A stretch of 64,000 nucleotides of DNA. It comes from Desulfobulbaceae bacterium BRH_c16a (GTDB lineage: Bacteria; Desulfobacterota; Desulfobulbia; Desulfobulbales; Desulfocapsaceae). The DNA lies in contig LADS01000037.1 in assembly GCA_000961725.1 (NCBI GenBank), forward strand, positions 118,185-182,184, given 5' to 3'. The notes under the pieces were generated by a model, which did not search any database, was not told the origin of the DNA, and worked only from the letters and a program-made list of their open reading frames with translations. Of the stretch, positions 52,904 to 62,346 are shown one piece after another. How positions within the stretch are numbered: position 1 is the stretch's first letter; every line of letters starts with the position of its first letter. The translations under genes were made by a program, and so were the position numbers.

Positions 52904-53434
52904 AAACGAATAGGATAATATGATATTGTGCATGTTCAAGCCGTTATTGTGTTCGTAAATCCCGGCGTTGGACTGGTGAAGGTAGACATACCCGACGTTC
53001 CAGTGCTGTCCCAGCAGAAACTGAATGCCGATTTTGGAAGCGAGCAGGAACTCCCCTCCCAGATCCTGGTCGCCGAATTTGGTTTCGCCGAACATAAAAC
53101 CAGCACCAAAACCGACAATGCCATTGACGCGGGGGTGAGGGCTGAGAATCATTTGCGGCATGGCAAAAATCCTGCCCCCTTCATCACTGTCACCGCCTTT
53201 TTCCCTCAGCATCGCCGCGCCAACCTCGACGGCAGACAATACCTGGAAACCCGAATCGAATTCTTTCTTGAACGGCAATGGCTGCCGGACAAACACCTCA
53301 TACTGTTGGAGGTCGGTGTTGTCCCGGAATTCCTGCCCGAACCCAACGCCTACCTCTGTCGACATCGCAGGATTTGCTGTTAAGGCACAAGCGCAGAATA
53401 TAGAGGAAAAAAGGAAAGTATGTATCGTTTTCAT
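52901..53434 (-). CDS. PagL-like lipid A 3-O-deacylase / acyloxyacyl hydrolase family
   Basis: 177 residues with a signal peptide (cleavage near PAMS-T) and an eight-stranded outer-membrane barrel pattern ending in the typical terminal Phe (ILSYSF). The catalytic region YLHQSNAG supplies His153 and Ser155 of the His-Ser dyad. The third catalytic residue of Pseudomonas PagL (Glu, 12 after Ser) is Asn167 here, a variation that I believe occurs in related proteins. It would remodel lipid A in the outer membrane, which shows the cell is Gram-negative. Confidence 0.75.
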   Translation of the reverse strand: MKTIHTFLFSSIFCACALTANPAMSTEVGVGFGQEFRDNTDLQQYEVFVRQPLPFKKEFDSGFQVLSAVEVGAAMLREKGGDSDEGGRIFAMPQMILSPHPRVNGIVGFGAGFMFGETKFGDQDLGGEFLLASKIGIQFLLGQHWNVGYVYLHQSNAGIYEHNNGLNMHNIILSYSF

Positions 53435-53685
53435 AATTTTTGCCGATTATTGTAGTGTGAGTAACGCCGGTCGTTGTTTGTCGGAAATTTTTTTGTTTTT
53501 AACGTAGTGTTCTGCAATTTCAGGAGAACCTTTTAATTCCAGCCATAATCCTGACACAGAAATTACTCCATTGGAAGCCGCCGCACAAGAGAAAATATGC
53601 CTTTTCTACTTCTTCTTTTTCTCTGCAACCAGGTAATGCGATGAATCCTTGCAATTCGCGGCAAAATGTTAAAGATTGAAATCCC

Positions 53686-54510
53686 ATGAACGGCTCGATA
53701 TCAAAAGATGTCATTTTTCTTGCTTTGCTTTACCTGGGATGCTGCCTCCTGGTCGTTGCCTATGTGAATTTTTACCCGCTCTATGAACATCTGGTGCAAC
53801 ATCTCGGTCGCAGTTTCATTTCCTACGCTTCCTATGTTCCATTGGTCCTGATGCTGTTGTCAGGCTCCACCCTCTTTACCCTCAGCCCCTTCCCGGTAAA
53901 ATGGCGTTGGCTTCTTCCCGGGATAATGCTCTGCATCGCCGCCCTCTTTATCCCGGACTCGGCAATTGCCGTCAAGCGGATCCACGTCACCGAGTACCTT
54001 CTTCTTTCCTTGCTGGCCCGGTATATCATGTCCCACCGTCTGACCGGCGGGCCCTTACTGCTCTTTTCTTCACTCTTTCCTGCTGTTCTCGGCATTCATG
54101 ATGAATTTCTCCAGGGCATCCATCCATCACGGACATACGGCCTCAGGGATATGCTGGTCAACGCGGTTGCCGCAACCGGCGGCAGCTTCGTCTGGCACAG
54201 CCTCGCCCTTTTCACCGCCAATTACCGCAAGTCGACTCCCGGTGGAAAGGCGGGAACGGTTCATCTTCTTTATCTTTGCTGGTTAGCCGTTGCCATTCTG
54301 GCTATGGTTGTGCCGCTGCCGGCTTACCGCAATAGCCCTATACCCTTCTGGCCCTGCCTGCCTCTTATGGCTGCTATTGTCTTCTGGGTCTGCCTTCTTC
54401 GGCAGGACGATTCAAAACTCAGTCATGGCATCAAGGCTGTCAGTGCTGCAGCCTTTCTGTTGCTCATCTATCCGATTGTGATCAATAGCGGGCAGATTTC
54501 TTTCTTTTAA
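53686..54510 (+). CDS. VanZ-like membrane protein
   Basis: 274 residues with about eight membrane helices. The VanZ signature is near residue 140: HDEFLQGIHPSRTYGLRDMLVNA, with the conserved Asp-Glu, Gln, Arg, Asp and Asn. VanZ-like proteins have no settled biochemical role; the founding member gives low-level teicoplanin resistance. It lies between the PagL-like and CoA-transferase genes and inside the pair of 151-bp repeats. Confidence 0.8.
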   Translation: MNGSISKDVIFLALLYLGCCLLVVAYVNFYPLYEHLVQHLGRSFISYASYVPLVLMLLSGSTLFTLSPFPVKWRWLLPGIMLCIAALFIPDSAIAVKRIHVTEYLLLSLLARYIMSHRLTGGPLLLFSSLFPAVLGIHDEFLQGIHPSRTYGLRDMLVNAVAATGGSFVWHSLALFTANYRKSTPGGKAGTVHLLYLCWLAVAILAMVVPLPAYRNSPIPFWPCLPLMAAIVFWVCLLRQDDSKLSHGIKAVSAAAFLLLIYPIVINSGQISFF

Positions 54511-54633
54511 AAGCACAAAATGTACTGCTGGCATTTTTCTTGCTTAAAGCGTAGTAGCCATTACCGCAGTCGCCGATGATTCCAGTATCGCCGGTAATCC
54601 TGCTTATTCAATCTTCTACCGACAAAAATACTC

Positions 54634-56259
54634 ATGGAAAACTCATCCGCAAGCAAGAAGCAGCCAGCAATACAACAAAAAAAATCCCCTGCCGCGCACC
54701 AGCGAAAGAACAAAATTGTAACTGCGGATGAAGCTATATCCTTTATCCGGAATGGCGATACCGTTGCCACCGGCGGCTTTGTCGGTATCGGTTTCCCCGA
54801 GCAACTGGCGGTTGCCCTTGAGAATCACTTTCTCGAGCACGCCAGCCCGCGGAATCTGACATTTGTCTATGCCGCCGGTCAAGGCGACGGGAAGGACCGT
54901 GGCCTTAATCACATGGGCCATCTCGGTCTGGTTCGCCGGGTCGTCGGCGGGCATTGGGGACTGGTCCCCAGATTCCAGAAACTGGCCCTGGAAAACAAGA
55001 TCGAAGGCTACAACCTGCCGCAGGGGGTCATCTCCCATCTCTATCGCGACATAGCGGCGAAAAAGCCCAGGACTATCACCACTGTCGGCCTCGGGACCTT
55101 TGTCGATCCTCTCCTTGGCGGCGGAAAAATCAATGCTATTACGACAGAAGACCTGGTAGAACGGATCCAGTTCGACGGCAACGACTATCTCGCCTATAAA
55201 ACTTTCCCGATCCATGTTGCTTTTCTGCGCGGGACGACAGCGGATACCGACGGCAATATCACCATGGAACGGGAGGCACTTACTCTTGAGGCGCTGGCCA
55301 TCGCCACCGCCGCCCACAACTCGGGCGGCATCGTCATTGTCCAGGTGGAACGGGTGGCCGAACGCGGCACGCTGAATGCCCGCCAGGTGAAAATCCCCGG
55401 CATTCTGGTCGACTATGTGGTCGTCTCAACCCCTGAATACCACTGGCAGACCTTCGGGACCCAGTATAATCCGTCCTACAGCTGCGAAATTAAAATCCCG
55501 ATGCAGTCCCTGCCGAAAATTGAAATGAGCGACCGCAAAATCATCGCCAGGCGGGCGGTTTTCGAACTGACTGCAGACAGTATTGTCAACCTTGGCATCG
55601 GCATGCCTGAAGGGATATCCAATGTAGCGAATGAAGAGGACATTCTCGATTTTTTCACCCTTACGGCCGAACCGGGTGTCATCGGCGGTCTGCCGGCCGG
55701 CGGTCTCAATTTCGGTGCGGCTCTTAACACCGATGCCCTGGTCGACCAGCCGTCCCAGTTCGATTTTTACGATGGCGGCGGTCTCGACCTGGCCTTTCTC
55801 GGGCTCGCCCAGGCCGATCGACACGGCAATCTCAACGTCAGCAAGTTCGGCACACGACTGGCAGGAGCCGGTGGCTTTATCAATATCAGCCAGAATGCCA
55901 AGAAGGTGGTGTTCGTCGGGACTTTTACCGCCGGCGGCCTGAAGATTTCAGTGGCCGATGAGAAGCTGACGATAAAACAGGAAGGCACCGTAAAGAAATT
56001 CATCGATCATGTCGAACATGTGACTTTTTCCGGCCCATATGCCATTGCCAAGGGCCAGACCGTGCTCTATATCACCGAACGATGCGTCTTTATGCTTACC
56101 GAAGAGGGGCTTGAACTGACGGAAATCGCTCCCGGTATCGATCTGGAACACGACATCCTCCGCCACATGGATTTTCCTCCGGTCATCAAAAGCTCTCTCC
56201 GGTTGATGGATGCCCGGATCTTCAATCCCGAGCCAATGGGCCTGCTCGACAGGTTTTAG
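54634..56259 (+). CDS. Family I CoA-transferase, propionate CoA-transferase-like
   Basis: 541 residues, both halves of a family I CoA-transferase in one chain (about 25-300 and 310-530). The C-terminal half has [15 protein letters not shown] and [13 protein letters not shown], whose Glu346 is the probable catalytic residue that forms the CoA thioester. Length and fused order match propionate CoA-transferase / YdiF. It moves CoA between short-chain acids. The N-terminal 25 residues are Ser/Lys/Gln-rich. Close to a TRAP carboxylate transporter, so activation of the imported acid is plausible. A 151-bp repeat begins at its stop codon. Confidence 0.88.
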   Translation: MENSSASKKQPAIQQKKSPAAHQRKNKIVTADEAISFIRNGDTVATGGFVGIGFPEQLAVALENHFLEHASPRNLTFVYAAGQGDGKDRGLNHMGHLGLVRRVVGGHWGLVPRFQKLALENKIEGYNLPQGVISHLYRDIAAKKPRTITTVGLGTFVDPLLGGGKINAITTEDLVERIQFDGNDYLAYKTFPIHVAFLRGTTADTDGNITMEREALTLEALAIATAAHNSGGIVIVQVERVAERGTLNARQVKIPGILVDYVVVSTPEYHWQTFGTQYNPSYSCEIKIPMQSLPKIEMSDRKIIARRAVFELTADSIVNLGIGMPEGISNVANEEDILDFFTLTAEPGVIGGLPAGGLNFGAALNTDALVDQPSQFDFYDGGGLDLAFLGLAQADRHGNLNVSKFGTRLAGAGGFINISQNAKKVVFVGTFTAGGLKISVADEKLTIKQEGTVKKFIDHVEHVTFSGPYAIAKGQTVLYITERCVFMLTEEGLELTEIAPGIDLEHDILRHMDFPPVIKSSLRLMDARIFNPEPMGLLDRF

Positions 56260-56407
56260 TTAGTGTCTGTCCATAAATGGCTATTTTGCCCTAACTCTTC
56301 GTTGCTCTCAAAATTTAATCCTCGGAATATCAACTATATGCCTGCGGTTGAATTTATCGAGCGCCTCGATTTAGAACAAAATATCTCATTTCTGGACAGA
56401 CACTAGT
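56257..56407 (-). repeat. 151-bp terminal-inverted-repeat element, copy 2
   Basis: Inverted, nearly identical copy of the element at 52753-52903. It starts at the TAG of the CoA-transferase gene (shared TTTTAGTTAGTGTC with the end of the PagL-like gene) and fills the gap to the convergent sigma-54 activator gene. No open frame inside. Confidence 0.88.
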
Positions 56408-56424
56408 TATCTGTATCTATTTTG

Positions 56425-57840
56425 CTACAGAGGATCCCGGTCGTGCAACGGCAGACCGTGCTTTTTCATCTTCTTGTATAAGAGCGTCCGGTGAATACCC
56501 AGCACAGCAGCGGCCTGAGCCTTGTTGTTCCCGGTTTTTTCCAGGGCTGCGCGGATTGCCGCTTTTTCCGCTTGAGCCTGGATATCGCGAATCCGTGGAA
56601 CATCGGTGGTATGCCCGGCAAGAATAGACCCCCTGGGGACAAAAGGCAGGTCGGCGATCTGGATCATGTCTCCCCGCATAGCCAGCAGGGCGCGTTCGAG
56701 AACATTTGAAAGTTCACGGACATTGCCCTGCCAGTGATGAGCGATGAGGGCGGCCATGGCCTCGGAACCGATGCTGATCGCAGGGCAGCCATTGCTCTGC
56801 GCCAATTTGGCCAGCAGGTGATTAGCCAAAGGGGCTACATCTTCCGGCCTCTCCCGCAGCGGTGGGATGCCGAGCGAAATGACATTCAGCCGGTAAAAGA
56901 GATCCTGGCGAAAGCGGCCTCTGGCAATCAGGGCCTCCAGGTCCTGATTGGTGGCCGCAATAAGCCTGAAATCGGAACGGATGAGTTTATTTCCACCCAC
57001 CCGCTCAAAGCACTTCTCTTCCAGCACCCGTAATAACTTCGGCTGCATTTCGAGAGGGAGATCGCCAATTTCATCAAGAAATATCGTGCCATTATCGGCG
57101 ATCTCGAATTTTCCCGGCTTGCCGGTCGACAGGGCGCCGGTGAAGGCCCCACGGTCATAGCCAAACAGTTCGGATTCGAGCAGATCCTTAGGGATTGCCG
57201 CACAGTTGATCTGAATGAAGGGATGCAGCTTCCTTGGTCCGGCGTGGTGAATGGCCTGGGCAAAGAGCTCCTTGCCGGTCCCGCTTTCGCCGGTAATGAG
57301 GACCGGAGAGGTATTGGCAGCGGCGGTCAGCGCCTGCTGCTTCAACAGGGCGATGGCCGCACTTACGCCGATTATGCTGGCAAAAGTGTAGCGGGTCGAG
57401 CGCAGGTTCATCAGTTCTTTCTCATAGCGTCTCACCTTTGTTTCAAGAGAATGGAGTTTGCCCGAGAGTTTTACCACCTCGCTGATATCTTGAAACATGA
57501 CGAGCCCGAAAACGGCAATGACGCGGCCTTTCTTTTTAATCGGAATCCGGTGCACTACAATATTCTGCCCCCTGATCATCTGAATCTGGTTAATCTCGGG
57601 AACCCCGGTCTGGCCGACAATATGCATCCGGGTATTTTCCACAACCTCGGAACAATGCCGGCCTATGCTCTTCTCTATTTCGATCCCGAGAAAGTCGGCA
57701 TAGGGCTTGTTTAAATGAGCAACGGTACCATCGGCAGAGGTGACCATGGCACCACTCGGGAGATTATTGAAAATCAGTTGAAAAAGTTCCAGCTGTTCCT
57801 GCATTGCGAGGATATCTGCTTGTTGCGACTTCCCTTCCAT
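56425..57840 (-). CDS. PAS-AAA+-HTH sigma-54-dependent activator
   Basis: 471 residues from the ATG at 57840 (AAGGAG upstream; an upstream in-frame ATG lacks a ribosome site). PAS domain about 15-130, a short coiled-coil (LHSLETKVRRYEKELMNL), AAA+ domain with GESGTGKE, an intact GAFTGA and FLDEIGD, then an HTH (NNKAQAAAVLGIHRTLLYKKM). No receiver domain, so the signal is sensed by the PAS domain. Divergent from the TRAP genes, whose promoter is a near-consensus -24/-12 site. Confidence 0.9.
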   Translation of the reverse strand: MEGKSQQADILAMQEQLELFQLIFNNLPSGAMVTSADGTVAHLNKPYADFLGIEIEKSIGRHCSEVVENTRMHIVGQTGVPEINQIQMIRGQNIVVHRIPIKKKGRVIAVFGLVMFQDISEVVKLSGKLHSLETKVRRYEKELMNLRSTRYTFASIIGVSAAIALLKQQALTAAANTSPVLITGESGTGKELFAQAIHHAGPRKLHPFIQINCAAIPKDLLESELFGYDRGAFTGALSTGKPGKFEIADNGTIFLDEIGDLPLEMQPKLLRVLEEKCFERVGGNKLIRSDFRLIAATNQDLEALIARGRFRQDLFYRLNVISLGIPPLRERPEDVAPLANHLLAKLAQSNGCPAISIGSEAMAALIAHHWQGNVRELSNVLERALLAMRGDMIQIADLPFVPRGSILAGHTTDVPRIRDIQAQAEKAAIRAALEKTGNNKAQAAAVLGIHRTLLYKKMKKHGLPLHDRDPL

Positions 57841-58426
57841 AAGCACTCCTTGACCAGATGCATCGCCCTGACCGAAAATCCCCGGGAGAGACCTCATGGT
57901 TCTTCCAGATTACCAATCTCTCAACAACATGTAGCTATACTGATACATATCATGTCGCCGATTGTCTACATAAATGGCAGGATTTTCTCAGGGAAAATTG
58001 CATCAGGCACCTTTGATCCTTCCGTTTCCAACTGGAAACAACGGTTGTCCGGTAAATCAGACAGCTCTGCCATATCGATACCGGCGCATTGAGGATCGGC
58101 ATTGGTAAACATTTCAGGAATTGCGGTTTTTTTCTGGACTTTTCCGACAATGAGAAAGGCACTCGGAGACAAACGGCAAGAAGATAAAGAATAACGCCGA
58201 ACACAGGTCCTTTTTTTCGGACTCGTTATGTTTTTGCCTATTTTTCAGGCGCGTATGATACTTTCAGCTTAGTAATTCAATAAAAAATTGTCATTTTTTC
58301 GGATAAAAAAGGAAAAGAAGGTCCAAATTTTCGTACTGCCCATCCTATCGGCTCCTGCCGAAAGAATTCCTAAATTTTTATTCTTTTAATTTACCATACT
58401 TACACACTGTTACACAAAACAGAAAC
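57841..58426. other. Long non-coding region between activator and TRAP genes
   Basis: About 590 bp without a supportable gene. It should contain the activator's own promoter and the enhancer sites for the sigma-54 promoter, but no clear palindrome stands out; the 3' part (58240-58400) is very AT-rich. Confidence 0.4.
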
Positions 58427-58442
58427 TGGCACGCCGATTGCT
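58427..58442 (+). promoter_or_regulatory. Sigma-54 promoter of the TRAP operon
   Basis: TGGCAC-GCCGA-TTGCT fits the -24/-12 consensus exactly. It lies about 135 bp before the dctP-type start codon and opposite the divergent sigma-54 activator gene. Confidence 0.9.
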
Positions 58443-58574
58443 TTCTCTCCATTGTCGATACAACTTTGTCACCATAGACGCTTGTGTTCGATATCGCTGA
58501 TGCAGTATATTATTTCTATTGATCATGCCAGACGACCTGGCGCTAAACCCAACCACTTCTTTGGAGGAGGAATC

Positions 58575-59735
58575 ATGAGGAAAAACTGGATCACCACAGG
58601 TGCTCTTGCCTTGGCCCTGTCGCTTGCCGTCACGACCGGTCAGGCGGCCGAAAAGCGTGAAAAATTCGGTGTTGACAAACGCCATGAGGCTGTCAAGAAA
58701 GAATTGCGCACCATCAAGCCAAGCACAGAGACCTTCAAATGGAAGATGGTTATGCCCTGGAGCAAAGGCCTGTTGTTCTATGATATGGCACAGCATTTTG
58801 CCGACTCCGTTGCCCTTGCCTCCGGTGGCCGACTCGATATCAAAGTGTTCTCCGCCGGCGAACTGGTAGGAGCCATGGAGTCTTTCGACGCTGTAAGCAA
58901 AGGTTCAGCCGAAGTCGGCCATGACTGGCCGGGATACTGGATGGGCAAGGACCAGAACTTCGTTTCTTTTGCCTCCGTACCGTTCGGACTCGATACCGAA
59001 GGCTACAATATCTGGCTCTATGAGCGCGGCGGTCTTGAGCAGATGCAGGAACTCTACGGAAAATTCAATCTCTTTGTTCTGCCCGGCGGCAACGGCGGCC
59101 AGGAGATGGGCTTCTTCTCCAACAAGAAGGCCACCACCATGGAAGATTTCAAGGGAATGCGCGTCCGTACCCCAGGCTGGTACATGGACATCATGACCAA
59201 ACTCGGCGCCTCCGTCACCCCGCTGCCAGGCGGCGAGGTCTACCTTGCGCTTGAGCGCGGAGTTATCGATGCTGCCGAATTCAGCAGCCCGGCAATAAAC
59301 TACCCGATGGGCTTTGACCAGATCACCAAATTCGTCATTGAGCCGGGTATCCATCAACCCTCCGTACAGTGTTCGTTCTTCTTTAACAAAGATGCCTACG
59401 ACAAACTTCCGGCCGACCTGAAATACATCATCGATATCGCCGCGAAGGAGACTCAGCTGTGGTCTACCGCATGGCAGGAGCAGTTGAACATCGAGGCAAT
59501 CAAACTGTTCAAAGAGAAGGTTGAGTTTGTCAAGATGGACGATGAAGCCATCACCAATTTCGCCAAAGTAACCAAAGAGTATCTTGAGGAATTAAAGGGT
59601 AAATATCCGAACGTCAAGGTTACCCTCGACTCCCAGGAGCAGTTTAAAAAAGATTTTGCCGAGTGGCGTGAAATCAGAAGCGGCCTGACCCCCTGGCCGA
59701 TCGATGACTTCATCAACGGCAAACGTATGCAGTAA
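58575..59735 (+). CDS. dctP: TRAP transporter substrate-binding protein (DctP/TakP type)
   Basis: 386 residues. Signal peptide (TTGALALALSLAVTTGQAA) and DctP fold: KMVMPWSKGLLFYDMAQHFADSV, then FSAGELVGAMESFDAVSKG. The conserved arginine segment is GMRVRTPGWYMDIMTKLGA, and ALERGVIDAAEFSSPAINYPMGF follows. The latter resembles TakP-like 2-oxoacid binders. ATG chosen after GGAGGAGG. The solute is presumably a carboxylate. Confidence 0.92.
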   Translation: MRKNWITTGALALALSLAVTTGQAAEKREKFGVDKRHEAVKKELRTIKPSTETFKWKMVMPWSKGLLFYDMAQHFADSVALASGGRLDIKVFSAGELVGAMESFDAVSKGSAEVGHDWPGYWMGKDQNFVSFASVPFGLDTEGYNIWLYERGGLEQMQELYGKFNLFVLPGGNGGQEMGFFSNKKATTMEDFKGMRVRTPGWYMDIMTKLGASVTPLPGGEVYLALERGVIDAAEFSSPAINYPMGFDQITKFVIEPGIHQPSVQCSFFFNKDAYDKLPADLKYIIDIAAKETQLWSTAWQEQLNIEAIKLFKEKVEFVKMDDEAITNFAKVTKEYLEELKGKYPNVKVTLDSQEQFKKDFAEWREIRSGLTPWPIDDFINGKRMQ

Positions 59736-59746
59736 ATAGCATTGCA

Positions 59747-59778
59747 ACGGCGGGAGCCAACTGCTCCCGCCGTTTTTC
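59747..59778 (+). terminator. Intercistronic terminator between dctP and dctQ
   Basis: Perfect 10-bp stem ACGGCGGGAG / CTCCCGCCGT with a 7-base loop and TTTTT. Placed 12 bp after the binding-protein stop, it would let that protein be made in excess over the membrane subunits. Confidence 0.88.
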
Positions 59779-59815
59779 TTGATTGAACCACCTCTGTTTG
59801 AAAAAAGGATACGTC

Positions 59816-60313
59816 ATGCAGACAATCTCCCGGGCGATTGATGCCCTGAATGAAAAAATCGGCTTGTACAGCGCCTACCTCATCCTGCCGCTCATTGGGG
59901 TGGTCATGTATGAAGTAGTCATGCGCAAAGTTTTTAATGCCCCGACCTCCTGGGGATTCGAGATGACCGTCTTTTTGTATGGTATTCATTTTATGCTCGC
60001 TCTGGGTGATACCCACCGGGTTAACGGTCATGTACAAATCGATATCTTCGAGGCACGGCTGAAACCATTGAATCGGACCAGGTTGCGGATCATCACCAAT
60101 ATTTTCCTGTTCATCCCAACCATGGGCTGTCTGACGATCTGGTCGATCAAATACGCGATCACCTCATGGGGCATGCTCGAACTTGCATCGTCGTCCTGGG
60201 CCCCGGCCATCTACCCCTACAAGACGGTCATGGCTATCGGCTTTGTCCTCTTTTTTCTGGCAGGCGTTTCGAAGTTGCTTCAGGACTTCAGCAGTCTGCG
60301 CTCTTCCAAATAA
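59816..60313 (+). CDS. dctQ: TRAP transporter small membrane subunit
   Basis: 165 residues with four helices (YLILPLIGVVMYEVVMRKVF, FEMTVFLYGIHFMLALGDTHR, ITNIFLFIPTMGCLTIWSI, TVMAIGFVLFFLAGVSKLL), including the MRKVFNAPTSWGFE pattern of the DctQ family. ATG at 59816 after AAAGGAT. Confidence 0.9.
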   Translation: MQTISRAIDALNEKIGLYSAYLILPLIGVVMYEVVMRKVFNAPTSWGFEMTVFLYGIHFMLALGDTHRVNGHVQIDIFEARLKPLNRTRLRIITNIFLFIPTMGCLTIWSIKYAITSWGMLELASSSWAPAIYPYKTVMAIGFVLFFLAGVSKLLQDFSSLRSSK

Positions 60314-60337
60314 CAGCCCGCTAGGAGAAAAACGAAT

Positions 60338-61675
60338 ATGAGTCCAGAAGTTTTGACAATCCTGATGTTCGGCACCCTGATAGTGCTTATCGTTTTGGGT
60401 CATCCCCTGGCGGTGACACTGGCTGCCACCGCCACACTTTATGGTCTGATCGACAACGGCTTCAACGTTCCAGCTCTGCTCGATTTATTCACCAATAACA
60501 ACTGGGGTAACTTCACCAACTACACCCTGGTTTCCGTTCCGTTGTTTATCTTCATGGCCCAGGTGCTCGACCGCTCGAAGGTCTCCGAATCCCTGTTTGA
60601 CGCTTTGTATATCGTTCTCGGAGGATTGCGCGGCGGCCTCGGTCTGGCGGTCATCGTCGTATCGACGGTCTTTGCCGCAACCACCGGCATCGTCGGCGCC
60701 TCGGTTGTTGCGATGAGCCTCATGGCCGGTCCGGTCCTGTTGCAGCGGGGGTATGAGAAGGGTTTGGCTGCCGGCCTCATCTGCTCTTCCGGAACTCTCG
60801 GCATCCTCATTCCGCCGAGCATCATGCTTGTCGTCTATGGCGGCCTCACCGGCCTGAAGGAGACTTCGGTAGGTAATCTCTTCGCTGCCGCCATCCTGCC
60901 CGGCCTTTTGCTGTCAGGCCTCTATATGACATACGTCGCCATCCGGTGCGGCATCAATCCGAAACTCGGCCCGCCGATTCCTGTCGCCGACAGGACCTCG
61001 ACTTTCGGCCAGAAGTTCATGATGACCATTACCAGTTTTGTCCCGCCCTTTGGTCTGATCCTGGCCGTAATGGGCAGTATTCTAGCCGGTATCGCCACCC
61101 CGACCGAGGCTGCGGCGCTCGGTGCCACGGGTGCCTTGATTCTGGCAATATTTAAACGTTCATGCACCTGGACGATGATCAGCGGCTCGGCTATTTCCAC
61201 CGCCCGCACCACCGCGATGGTTATGGCATTGTTTATCGGCGGCAAGGTGTTCAGCGTGGTATTCTTAAGTATGGGCGGCGGCGACGTCGTTGAAGAACTG
61301 CTGCTCGGCTTCACCAACAGATATGTAGCGCTGGGGATCATGATGCTGATCATCTTCATCCTCGGCATGTTCATCGACTGGGCGGCTATCCTTCTGGTTA
61401 CCGTACCAATTTTTACCCCGATCGCCGTCCTTCTTGATTTTGATCCTTTATGGTTTGCGATGCTGATCTGCGTCAACCTGCAGACTTCCTTCCTGACTCC
61501 GCCATTCGGCTACTCCCTCTTCTACTTTAAAGGAGCCGCGCCGCCGGAGTACAGCATCGGCGATGTCTATAGGGGAATTATTCCGTTTGTCGGGCTACAG
61601 GCTTTGGCGATTGTATTGCTGATCGTCTTCCCGCAGATCATCACCTATCTGCCTTCGGTCTTCTTCGGCAGCTAA
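60338..61675 (+). CDS. dctM: TRAP transporter large membrane subunit
   Basis: 445 residues, about 12 helices, DctM family: LVSVPLFIFMAQVLDRSKVSE, TTGIVGASVVAMSLMAGPV, SSGTLGILIPPSIMLVVYG and LQTSFLTPPFGYSLFYFKG near the C-terminus. Ion-coupled carboxylate import with DctP and DctQ. Confidence 0.93.
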   Translation: MSPEVLTILMFGTLIVLIVLGHPLAVTLAATATLYGLIDNGFNVPALLDLFTNNNWGNFTNYTLVSVPLFIFMAQVLDRSKVSESLFDALYIVLGGLRGGLGLAVIVVSTVFAATTGIVGASVVAMSLMAGPVLLQRGYEKGLAAGLICSSGTLGILIPPSIMLVVYGGLTGLKETSVGNLFAAAILPGLLLSGLYMTYVAIRCGINPKLGPPIPVADRTSTFGQKFMMTITSFVPPFGLILAVMGSILAGIATPTEAAALGATGALILAIFKRSCTWTMISGSAISTARTTAMVMALFIGGKVFSVVFLSMGGGDVVEELLLGFTNRYVALGIMMLIIFILGMFIDWAAILLVTVPIFTPIAVLLDFDPLWFAMLICVNLQTSFLTPPFGYSLFYFKGAAPPEYSIGDVYRGIIPFVGLQALAIVLLIVFPQIITYLPSVFFGS

Positions 61676-61717
61676 ATGATTCGTTTAGCTGTGATCTACG
61701 TTTAGGAGGGAACAATT

Positions 61718-62227
61718 ATGCTGCCTAAAATCGAGACAATTCTTTACACCACCGGCCTCGGCCCAGGCGCACCCTATGTCTTCCGGCATGCCCTGGCCCT
61801 GGCCCGTCAGTACCAGGCAAGGATAGTGGTCGTGCATGCCATCGAGCCGCTCTCCGCTTTCGGTCAGAGCCTCGTTGAGCAGTATATTTCTCACGATGAT
61901 TCGGAAGCGATGCATAGAAAGGCCCAGGAGACCGTCAAGACCCAGATCCAGGGACGGATAGAGCAACTCTGCGCCAAGGAGTGCAGCGTGGCCACCGAGT
62001 GCCAAAACCTGGTCGACTCTATCCAGGTCATCGAAGGCTATCCGGCCCAGGTCATCCTGGATAAGGCCAAAGACTGCTCGGCCGATCTGATCGTCATGGG
62101 TTCGCACAGCCGTTCCATGATCGGCGAGGTGGTGCTCGGCAGCACCACCCGCAAGGTCCTGCACAGCGCCATTATGCCGGTCTTTGTAATCAGAATTCCG
62201 GAAGGATACACAGAAGAACTCGTATAA
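61718..62227 (+). CDS. Universal stress protein (UspA family)
   Basis: 169 residues. The nucleotide-binding motif GSHSRSMIGEVVLGSTTRKVLHSA is near residue 127, following DLIVMGSH. N-terminal strand ILYTTGLGPGAPYVFRHALALA. UspA genes often follow TRAP operons (TeaD-like) and may modulate the transporter with ATP. Ribosome site TAGGAGG. Confidence 0.9.
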   Translation: MLPKIETILYTTGLGPGAPYVFRHALALARQYQARIVVVHAIEPLSAFGQSLVEQYISHDDSEAMHRKAQETVKTQIQGRIEQLCAKECSVATECQNLVDSIQVIEGYPAQVILDKAKDCSADLIVMGSHSRSMIGEVVLGSTTRKVLHSAIMPVFVIRIPEGYTEELV

Positions 62228-62254
62228 CCGGCCGCCCCCCCCCTGCCCGCCTGC

Positions 62255-62287
62255 CCCTCTCCACACGGCATCAGCTGTGTGGAGAGG
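62255..62287. terminator. Hairpin between convergent genes
   Basis: 12-bp stem CCCTCTCCACAC / GTGTGGAGAGGG with a short loop lies between the stress-protein gene and the convergent epimerase gene. No T-run on either side, so termination strength is uncertain. Confidence 0.55.
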
Positions 62288-62346
62288 GAGCGGACTGTCG
62301 GCAAAACACCTAAGAGGTCCGAGAATAGCAATTTTCTCTCAGTCCC

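Noticed and set aside
52753-56407. The inverted 151-bp pair as insertion-sequence ends of a composite transposon
   Set aside because: No transposase or recombinase gene lies between them, so only a non-autonomous (MITE-like) element can be supported.
57715-58092. A 125-codon plus-strand frame across the activator start and the intergenic region
   Set aside because: Half of it is antisense to the PAS domain and the rest is AT-rich intergenic DNA; no domain or start signal.
62236-62244. A run of nine C residues as a phase-variation tract
   Set aside because: It lies between the 3' ends of convergent genes, outside any promoter or reading frame, so slippage would have no evident effect.
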